This document shows, one piece after another, positions 1 to 7,062 of a DNA stretch of 8,957 bases (position 1 is its first letter; each line of letters begins with the position of its first letter). Source of the stretch: Candidatus Iainarchaeum sp. (GTDB lineage: Archaea > B1Sed10-29). Made by a program: the position numbers and the translations under genes. The stretch is from assembly GCA_003553825.1 (NCBI GenBank), contig PWFL01000006.1, positions 1 through 8,957 of the forward strand. The letters run 5' to 3'. The notes beneath the pieces were generated by a model. It had not been told where the DNA came from, searched no databases, and saw nothing but the letters and a program-made list of their open reading frames with translations.

Positions 1-612
1 ATACATGACGCGGGAGAAATAGATATAGTTCCAGGAGATTACAAAGAAACGGAAAAAAGGATAAAAGAAACCATTGAAGAGATAAAAGAGATCAATGAAA
101 ATGCTTTAATACTTTCAATAGGTGGAGAGCACCTAATATCGCTAGCAATAGCTAAATCACTGGAACTCAACTCATTAATTCAACTAGATGCTCACAAAGA
201 CTTAGATAAAGATCTAAATGGAAACAAATACACCCACAATACCTGGGTAAGAAGACTGAAAGAAGAAAAACCAGAAATTAAAATCCAACAGATAGGCGCT
301 AGACAGCACAGTGAACAGGGGAAAAACAGAGAAAAAGAAAAAAAAGACATGGAAAAAATACAAAATATAAAAGAACCAGCCTACCTCACAATAGACCTAG
401 ATATCCTGGACCCATCATATGCCCCAGGAGTAGCTTATCCGGAACCACAAGGGAAGACACCTAGCCAAGTAGATGAATTACTCGAAGCAGCATTCGAAAA
501 AGAAATTATTGGAATGGATATATGCGAAGTTGCATCCAAGGAGCTTAATAACAGAACCAGTTACCTCGCTTCATGGCTAATACTAAGAGCATTATCGAGA
601 ATCGAAAAATAA
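1..612 (+). CDS. speB: Agmatinase/arginase-family ureohydrolase, 5' end cut off by the window
   Basis: The frame is open from base 1 to the TAA at 610-612 and gives 203 residues of a protein usually near 280-300, so roughly the first 80-90 residues lie outside. All six Mn-ligand positions of the ureohydrolase family are visible. They are His44 in GGEH (41-44), Asp63, His65 and Asp67 in DAHKD, and Asp132 and Asp134 in the DLDILDP motif, followed by APG and PEP. The late GMDICEV segment matches the conserved acidic motif near the end of the family. Family knowledge: these enzymes hydrolyse a guanidino group and release urea; in archaea the usual substrate is agmatine, giving putrescine in the cytosol. 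GGEHL replaces the commoner GGDHS/GGEHS, so the exact substrate is less sure than the family. Arginase or another guanidino-hydrolase is the alternative. The next gene is 65 bases downstream and probably has its own promoter. Confidence 0.85.
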   Translation: MHDAGEIDIVPGDYKETEKRIKETIEEIKEINENALILSIGGEHLISLAIAKSLELNSLIQLDAHKDLDKDLNGNKYTHNTWVRRLKEEKPEIKIQQIGARQHSEQGKNREKEKKDMEKIQNIKEPAYLTIDLDILDPSYAPGVAYPEPQGKTPSQVDELLEAAFEKEIIGMDICEVASKELNNRTSYLASWLILRALSRIEK

Positions 613-637
613 TCGATTAGTTTAGTGAAAGGAAACT

Positions 638-650
638 CATAAAAGATACA
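638..650 (+). promoter_or_regulatory. Possible TATA-like element before the acidic membrane protein
   Basis: TCATAAAAGATAC lies in the 65-base gap between speB and the next gene, about 30-40 bases before the ATG at 678. That distance would give a short leader carrying the GGTGA site. It is a one-base mismatch from a TATAAAAG-like box. The identification is by eye only, and read-through from speB is the alternative. Confidence 0.3.
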
Positions 651-677
651 AGAACGTAATAAAGACAGGTGAATGAA

Positions 678-1517
678 ATGGCTGAAGAAGATAAAAAAGA
701 GAGGGAAGACAGAACCAAATTTTTAGCAGTTACAGTAATAACGCTGATAGGAGTAGCCGCGATAGCTATAGGAGCTATATTTTTCCCAAATATATTGGAT
801 GGTGGAGCAAGAGCAGATACACCGGAAGAAGCAGTAATGGGGAGTATAGATAAAATGGAAGAGATACCTGCACATACAGCGGAAGGAGAAGCAACAATGA
901 AGATATCCATGATGATGGAAGAAATGGAGATGAAAGGAAGTTTCGTTAGCTACGCAACTACAGGAAACGAGAAGGTTAGAAATGACATAGTGTTAGAAAT
1001 GCCTGACATGGGAGTGCCAGAGGATCAAGACATACAGGACCAAGAGGTACCGGAAGAAATGCAGATGTCCACCTTCATACTGCCTGAAGGATCCTTCACC
1101 TGCATCGAAGAGATGGGTGAATGGGCATGTCACGAAGAAGAAACCATTCCAGGGATGGATGTAAGTGTGGAAAGAGAAGAGATGGAAGAGATGATAGAAG
1201 AAGGAAACATAGAATTCCCTGAAGACGAAGTTGAAGAAAGAGAAATAGCGGGAAGAAAATGTGACTACATAGAAATGGAAGTTACAGAAGAAATAGAAGG
1301 AATGCAAGGAATGGAAGAAATGACAATAGACATGGAACAGTGCTACGACCGAGAAACAGGAATATCCCTATTCGACAAAATAAATTTTGAGGAACAAGGA
1401 CAATCCATTTCCTTTGAAACAAAGATCAGTTCCCTGGAACTAAATGCAGATATACCTGAAGAAACATTCGAGCTTCCAGCGGATCCAGAAGCAGCTCCTA
1501 CAATACCAGAATATTGA
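678..1517 (+). CDS. Membrane-anchored Glu/Met-rich extracellular protein, possibly LolA-like fold
   Basis: The product has 279 residues. A short charged cytosolic tail (1-14) precedes one hydrophobic helix (about 15-36), and the rest is predicted to lie outside the cell. The outer part is extraordinarily acidic and carries about 22 methionines by my count, with runs such as MKISMMMEEMEM (74-85). There are four cysteines: C142 and C151 flanking a Gly-Glu-Trp segment, C195 in GRKCDY and C222 in EQCYDRETG. They could form two disulfides. The pattern of alternating strand-like blocks, 'GRKC', 'CYDRETG' and a closing 'ETFELP' recalls archaeal proteins with a LolA/LppX-type beta fold, but that is a weak pattern match and no function is claimed. 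I chose ATG 678 over the in-frame GTG at 669 because the GTG is part of a GGTGA ribosome site (668-672) spaced 5 bases from the ATG. It converges on amrB with a 9-base gap. Confidence 0.8.
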   Translation: MAEEDKKEREDRTKFLAVTVITLIGVAAIAIGAIFFPNILDGGARADTPEEAVMGSIDKMEEIPAHTAEGEATMKISMMMEEMEMKGSFVSYATTGNEKVRNDIVLEMPDMGVPEDQDIQDQEVPEEMQMSTFILPEGSFTCIEEMGEWACHEEETIPGMDVSVEREEMEEMIEEGNIEFPEDEVEEREIAGRKCDYIEMEVTEEIEGMQGMEEMTIDMEQCYDRETGISLFDKINFEEQGQSISFETKISSLELNADIPEETFELPADPEAAPTIPEY

Positions 1518-1533
1518 AAAGAGAACTCAATAT
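1511..1533. terminator. Hairpin across the convergent stop codons
   Basis: A perfect 7-base inverted repeat, ATATTGA (1511-1517) and TCAATAT (1527-1533), encloses a 9-base loop. It covers the stop codons of both convergent genes, each of which ends with a Tyr codon TAT followed by TGA. On the minus strand the loop reads GTTCTCTTT, which is pyrimidine-rich. It could act as a bidirectional 3' end or merely reflect two identical gene ends. No long T tract follows on either strand, so its role as a terminator is unproven. Confidence 0.3.
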
Positions 1534-2345
1534 AGGGCAATGCTAGCATAACCTACCACAGAAGATGTGTTACCTGTGGCTTCATAGGAATTAGATCTAT
1601 GAAGCACTTCAGCCTTTTTTATTTTTTCTTTAAGCGTTTCTAGAGCTACGGCTATTGGAATAAAACCACATATAGTGGATTTTTTACCTTTCTCAATTAT
1701 TTCTTGTATCTCGAGGTTTTTGATATCCTCTATGAATTCTTTGTCTTCCTTTTCTAAGTATTCCAAATTTTCTTGTTTTGGGGTAAGTCCGAATCTTGCT
1801 CCAACGTGATTTAGATCTGAGGAGGCTATCAGGATATTTTCTTTGTACTCAATGGATTTTAAGAGTTCTGATATCTCCTTCATTTCTTCTTTTTTCAGTT
1901 GATTTGACAGAGAGATTGGAACAATTTCAATATCAGGATACATGTATTTTAAGAAAGGTAGTTGTACTTCTATGCTGTGTTCCTTTTGATGAGCAGTTTC
2001 ATCTTCTTTTATTAAATCATTTTTTAGTAACTGTCCGGATAATTTTTTATTTATCGGGATATCTCCAAGCGGGGTTTCCCAAGTTTGTGTTGAAAGAGCG
2101 GCTTTTTCCCCTATTCCAGAGTGATTGAATCCGAGTATTATAGCATTCTTTAGTTCTCTGTCTCTTAGAGTTTTGTATGCATGTGCAGCGGTCTCCCCAG
2201 AGAATCTGTATCCTGCATGAGGTACTATCAGACCCTTTGGCTCCATAGTTCTTTCAGGAGCTTTTTCTAACAATGTTTTAATTTCATTTTCTAGTCCTTC
2301 TTCTTCAAATGGATAGAATCCTCTTGCAACTGGTTTTCTAGACAT
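1527..2345 (-). CDS. amrB: AmmeMemoRadiSam system protein B (MEMO1-like)
   Basis: The 272-residue product matches the MEMO family over its whole length, with an extradiol-dioxygenase-like fold known for the family. The conserved blocks are all present in order: PHAGY (His43), GFNHSG (His75), EHSIEVQLPF (His123), SSDLNH (His180) and TICG (Cys226). These correspond to the metal- and copper/iron-binding histidines and cysteine described for human MEMO1. The biochemical role in archaea is unknown; the family is defined by co-occurrence with AMMECR1 and a radical SAM enzyme. The start is ATG 2345 because AGGAGG (2352-2357) lies 6 bases upstream. A longer frame from 2393 would overlap the end of amrS and lacks such a site. 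The gap to amrS is 14 bases and the ribosome site fills it, so the two are surely co-transcribed. Confidence 0.93.
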   Translation of the reverse strand: MSRKPVARGFYPFEEEGLENEIKTLLEKAPERTMEPKGLIVPHAGYRFSGETAAHAYKTLRDRELKNAIILGFNHSGIGEKAALSTQTWETPLGDIPINKKLSGQLLKNDLIKEDETAHQKEHSIEVQLPFLKYMYPDIEIVPISLSNQLKKEEMKEISELLKSIEYKENILIASSDLNHVGARFGLTPKQENLEYLEKEDKEFIEDIKNLEIQEIIEKGKKSTICGFIPIAVALETLKEKIKKAEVLHRSNSYEATGNTSSVVGYASIALY

Positions 2346-2351
2346 TGAATT

Positions 2352-2357
2352 CCTCCT
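2352..2357 (-). promoter_or_regulatory. Strong ribosome binding site of amrB
   Basis: On the minus strand this reads AGGAGG, six bases before the ATG at 2345 and just after the amrS stop codon (2362-2360). It is the strongest ribosome site in the window and fixes the amrB start, ruling out the 16-residue N-terminal extension. Confidence 0.85.
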
Positions 2358-2359
2358 GA

Positions 2360-3367
2360 TTATTGCCATACTCCTGAAATCGAAGTTCCGCATTCACTAC
2401 ATCTTCCTTTTTCAGGATCCAAGGCTCGGAAATTTGATCTTAAGTTTCTTCTCTCTATTAGAGTTGAACCGCATTTGCTGCATTCGGTGTCTCTCATTTC
2501 CCCTGGGACGTTACCTATATAAACGTGGTTTATTCCTTTTTCTTTAGCTATTTTTTTAGCTTTTTTCACTGTTTTTATAGGAGTTGGTGGTTTTTCCTGC
2601 ATTTTGTATGCTGGATGGAATCTTGATAGGTGCAGCGGGACGTCTTCCCCAATATTTTCTACTATCCAGTTACACATTTCTGTTATCATTTCTTCAGTAT
2701 CATTCAGACCTGGTATTAGTAAGTTTGTTATCTCTATCCATACCCCTTTTTGTTTCAGTGTTTTTATAGTGTTCAGAACTGGTTTTAAGTATCCACCTGA
2801 TATTTCTCTGTATAATTGATCGGAGAAGTACTTTAGATCTATGTTAGCAGCATCTATAAATTTACACATATCTTCCAGAGGTTTTTGATTGATCAATCCA
2901 CAGGTAACCGCTACGTTTTTTATGTTTTTTTCTCTTGCTTTTTTCGCGATATCTTGCATGTATTCGAAGAACACGGTGGGTTCGTTGTAGGTGTAGGCTA
3001 TTATATCCGTGTTTTGTTGCTGTGCTTCTTTTACAACTTCTTCTGGTGATAGCGAGATTGATTTGATTTCTTCTTCGGTTTTTTGACTCATTCTCCAGTT
3101 TTGACAGAAGGTGCAGCTGTGGTTGCATCCCGCGGTTCCTATTGATAGTGCTTTTTTTCCAGGTAGGAAATGGTATAGTGGTTTTTTCTCGATTGGATCC
3201 GTGTTTACTGCGTTTGGTTTTCCGTATACGGTGGAGTGTATCTTTCCCTCAATGTTTTTTCTTATTCTGCATTTTCCCCTTTCACCTGGTTTTAGCTCAC
3301 ATGTGTGGGGGCATAGGTAGCAGATGGCTCTCGAGTTTTGTTTTTGATAGTATTGGGCTTCTTTCAT
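2360..3367 (-). CDS. amrS: AmmeMemoRadiSam system radical SAM enzyme
   Basis: The 335-residue protein has the radical SAM [4Fe-4S] motif C81-x3-C85-x2-C88 (CNHSCTFC), preceded by the 'SIGTAGC' strand. An N-terminal cysteine cluster is present at C16, C19, C23 and C33 (CYLCPHTC then GKC), as in pyruvate formate-lyase-activase-like members. It also has YNEPT (127-131), the GLND turn at 220-223, the RFHPAY motif (249-254) and a C-terminal zinc-ribbon-like set C296/C299 and C323/C326. This architecture is that of the AmmeMemoRadiSam enzyme, whose substrate is not known. ATG 3367 is chosen because GAGGGTGA (3370-3377) precedes it; the upstream in-frame GTG (3371-3373) lies inside that ribosome site. 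It is 26 bases downstream of the coiled-coil gene and 14 bases upstream of amrB, so all three may share a transcript. Confidence 0.93.
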   Translation of the reverse strand: MKEAQYYQKQNSRAICYLCPHTCELKPGERGKCRIRKNIEGKIHSTVYGKPNAVNTDPIEKKPLYHFLPGKKALSIGTAGCNHSCTFCQNWRMSQKTEEEIKSISLSPEEVVKEAQQQNTDIIAYTYNEPTVFFEYMQDIAKKAREKNIKNVAVTCGLINQKPLEDMCKFIDAANIDLKYFSDQLYREISGGYLKPVLNTIKTLKQKGVWIEITNLLIPGLNDTEEMITEMCNWIVENIGEDVPLHLSRFHPAYKMQEKPPTPIKTVKKAKKIAKEKGINHVYIGNVPGEMRDTECSKCGSTLIERRNLRSNFRALDPEKGRCSECGTSISGVWQ

Positions 3368-3393
3368 ATTCACCCTCTTGTTTTAATCGAGCA

Positions 3394-4695
3394 TTAATCT
3401 TCTTCTAACTCCACTTGGATTCCTCTTATTTCTTGGTTTATTTTTTTCTTTGTTTTTTGTTTTATTGTGTTTATTTCTTTTTTTGTTTCTTTTAAACTGT
3501 TTTTCAGGTTTTTTATATCCTTTTCCAGCCTGTTTTTTTGGTTCTCAGCTTGGTTCAGTTCTTTCTCCAGGTGCTTGCCTTTTTCAAGGAATCTTGAATA
3601 GGTTCGTATTTCTTTCTCTAAGTCTTTTATTTTTTCCTTTGTTTTTTCTATTGTTTCTTTGTTGTTTTCCAGTTTTTCCAGGTTCTTTTTGGTTTTTTTC
3701 ACTCTTTTCTTCATCTTACTGCCCACTTGCACTCTGTCTTCGTTTATGGCTTTGAGTATTTGATCGAGCAGTTTCTCCATTTCTTGCTTTTTTATATCTA
3801 AGTAGGTTTTTAATGGATCTTGTAGTAGTCTTCCGGTTAGTTCGGCTGGTTTTCCCACCTCTTGGTGTTTGAATTTCTTGAATATTCTTCTCAGTCTTTT
3901 TATTTCTTTCTTGATTTGTCTTTCTTGGCTTTTCTTTTTCTTTTTCTGTTCTTTCTTTTGTTTTTGGAGTTTTTCAACTTCCTCGTGCTTCTCATGTCCT
4001 TCATACTCCTCTAGGTTTTGTTTTGCCTCTTTTTCTTCTTTTTTAGCTTGTTTTAGTTCTTTTTTCTTGTTTTTCAAGTCTTTTTTCAGTTCTTTTTCTC
4101 TTTTTTGCTTTTGTTTTAGTGTTTTTGCTGCTTTCTCCGTTTCTTTAAGGATCTTCTTTATTTTGTAGTCTTCTTTTAGGAATTTTTCAAGTTCTCTTGT
4201 TTTTCCTTCCAGTTTTTTTATGGCTTTCTTGGTCTTTCTGTGGGTTTGGAACTTGGGTAGTGCGGATGCTTGTTTGTAAGTAACGGAGTTAAGCTTGTTC
4301 AGGAGTTTAACGTGTTCTTCTAGGGCTTTTTTTACTCCTTTATAAGTTGTGTTGAAGTTTTTTGGAACTTCTCGTAGTGATCTTTCCGCTTTTTCGCAGT
4401 AATTGGTCTTTAGATCTTGCAGAGTGCCCACTGGGATTCTTCTTCGCGCTTCATCTTCAGGGTCTTTTGCTTTGCTAAACTCTTCTTTTTTAAGTTGCTT
4501 TATTCTTTTTTCCACTTCTTTCTTTGTATCTTTCAGTTGTTTTAGTTTTTCTCGAGCTTTTTTTTCTTTTCTTTTGATCTCTTCTTTCTTTTCCTGCTTT
4601 AATTTGGAGTGTAGCTGTGGTAAAGTTGTTTTTATTTGAGTTGTTTCGGGTTCTTTTTCCCTGGGTTTGAATATTTCTTTGATCTTTTTGAACAT
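3394..4695 (-). CDS. Lys-rich coiled-coil protein of unknown function
   Basis: This 433-residue protein is dominated by Lys and Glu heptad-like helices at roughly 31-72, 180-275 and 325-425, including a KKKKKK-type run near 249-255. Two less repetitive islands may be globular or conserved: about 84-150, starting RRRIPVGTLQDLK and containing the only cysteine (C100), and about 278-322, with GKPAELTGRL and AINEDRVQVG. The N-terminus (MFKKIKEIFK) could be an amphipathic helix. There is no signal peptide or membrane helix. It is conspicuously basic while the exported proteins nearby are very acidic, which hints at contact with nucleic acid, the membrane inner face or an acidic partner. I do not recognise a named family, and low-complexity matches to SMC or myosin-like proteins would be meaningless. 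No clear ribosome site precedes ATG 4695, so translation may be leaderless. It lies first in a tight cluster with amrS and amrB. Confidence 0.8.
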   Translation of the reverse strand: MFKKIKEIFKPREKEPETTQIKTTLPQLHSKLKQEKKEEIKRKEKKAREKLKQLKDTKKEVEKRIKQLKKEEFSKAKDPEDEARRRIPVGTLQDLKTNYCEKAERSLREVPKNFNTTYKGVKKALEEHVKLLNKLNSVTYKQASALPKFQTHRKTKKAIKKLEGKTRELEKFLKEDYKIKKILKETEKAAKTLKQKQKREKELKKDLKNKKKELKQAKKEEKEAKQNLEEYEGHEKHEEVEKLQKQKKEQKKKKKSQERQIKKEIKRLRRIFKKFKHQEVGKPAELTGRLLQDPLKTYLDIKKQEMEKLLDQILKAINEDRVQVGSKMKKRVKKTKKNLEKLENNKETIEKTKEKIKDLEKEIRTYSRFLEKGKHLEKELNQAENQKNRLEKDIKNLKNSLKETKKEINTIKQKTKKKINQEIRGIQVELEED

Positions 4696-4710
4696 GTGTA
4701 TCTTTTGTGT

Positions 4711-4725
4711 TTTATTTTTTAATTA
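4711..4725 (-). promoter_or_regulatory. TATA-like promoter element of the coiled-coil/amrS/amrB cluster
   Basis: The minus strand reads TAATTAAAAAATAAA, centred about 23 bases before the ATG at 4695. That is close to the archaeal TATA-to-start distance expected for a leaderless transcript, and no ribosome site is visible before this gene. The rest of the 89-base gap (4696-4784) shows no other clear signal. Found by eye. Confidence 0.4.
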
Positions 4726-4784
4726 GGTGTTGGTGCCTGGTAGCTTTATTTTTTGGTTTGGGAGAAAGAGTCTGTTTGTTTATC

Positions 4785-6983
4785 TTATGCCAGTATGCTT
4801 TCTTTTGTGGAGTCCAGAACGAATAATTGAGATTTTCCCTCTATTTTTGCTATTTTGGAGATGATTTCGATGTCTTCTTCTCTGAATGGAAGGATGTGGA
4901 TGTCTCCTTCTGGAGCATCTTTGTAGGTTTTCAGGAAGTCGTTGGTAACCACGTTTATGTCAGTTGAGTGTGGAAGTCTTGCCTCGTACGAGAGCTTGTG
5001 TAGGTATCTCAGTGCTTCTTTTTCTCGATCTTCTTCAACACACATCCATATGTGTATGGTCCCGTTCCAGTTTCTTTTTATGCTGTACGCTATTAATAGA
5101 GCTAGATCATAGTATCTTTGTTCGAATAGATCGTGTTCAAGAGCTATAGGTGATATCCAAACATGTATATCTTTTTCCGTTCCTAATCCTATCTCTTCAT
5201 CTCTGTCGAACAGTGCTACCCCACATTCTTGTTCCTTTGATGATCTTATTATTTTCTTCATATCTTTTGGATGTAGCTCGGTTGGTTTGTAAGGTAGGAA
5301 GAGCATGTTCGGGGCGAAAACTTGGCTGTCTATCGCTTCCATTGATACTGTTAGAGCGTTCACGTAGTTTTCGAATTTCACGGTAGAGTAAGAAGTAAAT
5401 ACTTTTTCTTCGGAGAACTTGTCAACTAATTCAGGAAGCATCTGGAGTTTTTTTTCATTTTCTTTTTCTTGGTCAGGGTTTTCTTCAGGGGTTTTCTTAT
5501 CCTGTGATTTTTCATCAGGTCTGAATCCTAACACGGTCATTCTTCCGTTTGGGTAGGCTATGGATTTGATCAAGGGGAAGTTTCCTCTAAGAGTTTTTGT
5601 ACTCTGCACCGGCACGATCATGTTCGGTTTCCATATGTGCATTGATGACTCGGGTAGTGTCCGGGTTTTTTCCGCTGCCCATTGGGACATTGCTCTGAAT
5701 AAACCGGATCTAACATCTCCTCTCTCTTGTTTCAATGTCTTTCTAGCCAATAAACTGTAAACCAACACAACTATTAGTATTGCCGCCATGCTAGCATAGG
5801 GATTCACTAGGAATATGAGTATTAGAGAACCGATAGCTCCGTAGAGAGGAACAAATTTAGGTATCTTGAACGTGGGTCTGAAGCTCCTCAGTCCTAAGAA
5901 TTGTTCCAGTGACACTGAAACGTTTATCATAGCGTAAGTGATTAAGAAGAGCATTGTGAGAACCTGTGCAACGGAATCAAGACTCCCCATTAATATCAAA
6001 GGCAGCATCAGTAAACCTGTTACGAGAACCGCGTTTCTTGGCTCTCCTTTGGAAGAAGTTTGGCTAAAGAAATCACTCTTTGGAATTACTTCATTTTCTC
6101 CCAGTGCTTCAAGAACTCTTGGCGCAGCTATTATAGTTGTTAAAGCACTAGAAAAAGTGGCTGCTAGTATACCAATCAATACAAAGGTAGGTGCAATAGA
6201 GATCTCAGCTAGTATAAGTGTATTCTCAAGCAGCTCAGGCCGAGTGGCCGAGTAGATCAGTAACGCAGCTGTAGCTAAATATATAATAGTGGTCACTCCT
6301 AGTCCGTATATTACTCCTTTTGGTATCTGTGATTTAGGGTCGCTGAGCTCTCCAGACATACCTATACCCGACATCAGTCCAGTTACTGCTGGGAAAAATA
6401 TAGCGAACAATACCCAGAACCCAGGCGTTTCTCCAACTGCATCTACCGGAGCAGTGGGCCCGGCCTGGATACCACCAACAAATACAGTGACTAGAGCTAT
6501 GCATATAAAGATGAAAACACCTAACTGGATCTTGACAGCTATGCTAGTGCTCATGTAGGTTAGTAAGAATAAAACAAGGAAGATAATCAGAGAAACAAGG
6601 ATCAAGCCGTGGTCCGGAAATAAGTACCTCCACGCTTCCGCGAATCCGAAAATATAAAGAACAACTGAAAATGACTGGGCCAAGTAAAGAGGTATTCCAA
6701 TGCTACCTCCAATTTCAAGCCCTAAAGTTTTGTTAATTATTGAATAGGCTCCTCCCGCTCCTATTCTAATGTTGCTAGCGATTGAACTCAAGGAAAGACC
6801 GGTTGAAATAGTTACTGAAACCGCTATAACGATTATCGCGACCGCCCCAGGAAGGCCAACACCTCCTACAACGTACCCCAGTCTCAAGAATAAGATAACT
6901 CCAACTATGCTCAGAAAAGTTGGTATGAATACTCCTGTGAACGCTCCAAATCTTCTCGATCCTCTTTCATCTTCCCCTGGCAT
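4785..6983 (-). CDS. Cation-chloride cotransporter (SLC12/CCC-like, APC superfamily)
   Basis: The 732-residue protein has about 12 hydrophobic helices (roughly 15-412) and a soluble C-terminal half, with a charged linker at about 488-512. The start 'GVFIPTFLSIVGVILFLR' (17-34), GGAYSIINKTLG (77-88), LYIFGFAE (109-116), FFPAVTGLMSG (196-206), SDPKSQIPKG (214-223) and SSALTTIIAAPR (278-289) closely mirror animal NKCC transporters. By motif alignment, the K+-site residues Tyr110, Pro198 and Thr201 and the Na+-site residues Ala275, Ser278 and Ser279 are kept. The NKCC Asn of the K+ site is Ser25 here. KCC-type K+-Cl- exporters lack the paired serines, so Na+-coupled uptake of K+ and/or Cl- is the better guess. 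A plain amino-acid permease is unlikely. GGAG (6990-6993) sits 6 bases before ATG 6983. It follows the ubiquitin-like gene by 79 bases, with a possible promoter in the gap. Confidence 0.88.
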   Translation of the reverse strand: MPGEDERGSRRFGAFTGVFIPTFLSIVGVILFLRLGYVVGGVGLPGAVAIIVIAVSVTISTGLSLSSIASNIRIGAGGAYSIINKTLGLEIGGSIGIPLYLAQSFSVVLYIFGFAEAWRYLFPDHGLILVSLIIFLVLFLLTYMSTSIAVKIQLGVFIFICIALVTVFVGGIQAGPTAPVDAVGETPGFWVLFAIFFPAVTGLMSGIGMSGELSDPKSQIPKGVIYGLGVTTIIYLATAALLIYSATRPELLENTLILAEISIAPTFVLIGILAATFSSALTTIIAAPRVLEALGENEVIPKSDFFSQTSSKGEPRNAVLVTGLLMLPLILMGSLDSVAQVLTMLFLITYAMINVSVSLEQFLGLRSFRPTFKIPKFVPLYGAIGSLILIFLVNPYASMAAILIVVLVYSLLARKTLKQERGDVRSGLFRAMSQWAAEKTRTLPESSMHIWKPNMIVPVQSTKTLRGNFPLIKSIAYPNGRMTVLGFRPDEKSQDKKTPEENPDQEKENEKKLQMLPELVDKFSEEKVFTSYSTVKFENYVNALTVSMEAIDSQVFAPNMLFLPYKPTELHPKDMKKIIRSSKEQECGVALFDRDEEIGLGTEKDIHVWISPIALEHDLFEQRYYDLALLIAYSIKRNWNGTIHIWMCVEEDREKEALRYLHKLSYEARLPHSTDINVVTNDFLKTYKDAPEGDIHILPFREEDIEIISKIAKIEGKSQLFVLDSTKESILA

Positions 6984-7017
6984 TCGAATCTCCGTTTCCT
7001 CAATTTCTAAATGTATC

Positions 7018-7031
7018 TTTATTTTTTATTA
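7018..7031 (-). promoter_or_regulatory. TATA-like element before the cotransporter
   Basis: The minus strand reads TAATAAAAAATAAA, about 35-48 bases before the ATG at 6983. It would give a leader of about 15 bases carrying the GGAG site. It nearly repeats the element before the coiled-coil gene at 4711-4725. This suggests the cotransporter can be transcribed separately from the ubiquitin-like gene upstream. Confidence 0.4.
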
Positions 7032-7062
7032 CTTATCGTTATGAAGATATTGAATTAGTAAA

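Noticed and set aside
349..612. Separate 87-residue gene starting at ATG 349
   Set aside because: The same frame is open back to base 1 with the GGEH and DAHKD motifs; this ATG is an internal methionine of the ureohydrolase.
993..1307. Minus-strand Phe/Tyr/His-rich open frame of 104 codons
   Set aside because: It is a mirror of the Glu/Met-rich plus-strand gene; there is no start signal and the composition is explained by antisense GAA and ATG codons.
2346..2393. N-terminal extension of amrB by 16 residues
   Set aside because: It would overlap the amrS C-terminus, whereas the AGGAGG at 2352-2357 points clearly to ATG 2345 and the MEMO alignment begins there.
3450..4639. Plus-strand Phe/Ser/Leu-rich open frames opposite the coiled-coil gene (3450-3755, 3869-4168, 4403-4639)
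   Set aside because: They are the antisense of Lys/Glu codons (TTT, TTC, CTT); their hydrophobic make-up follows from that and no ribosome sites precede them.
4721..4742. Possible inverted repeat in the gap around AGGTGTTGGTGCCT
   Set aside because: Only three outer base pairs match; the stem is too weak to call an operator or terminator.
6235..6262. GTGGCCGAGTAG stretch resembling the 5' half of a tRNA-Leu or tRNA-Ser
   Set aside because: It lies inside the cotransporter coding sequence on the opposite strand, and I see no matching T-arm or acceptor stem downstream.
5938..7044. Plus-strand open frames opposite the cotransporter (5938-6255, 6289-6558, 6769-7044)
   Set aside because: They lack family motifs, while the minus frame shows dense SLC12 motifs across the same bases.
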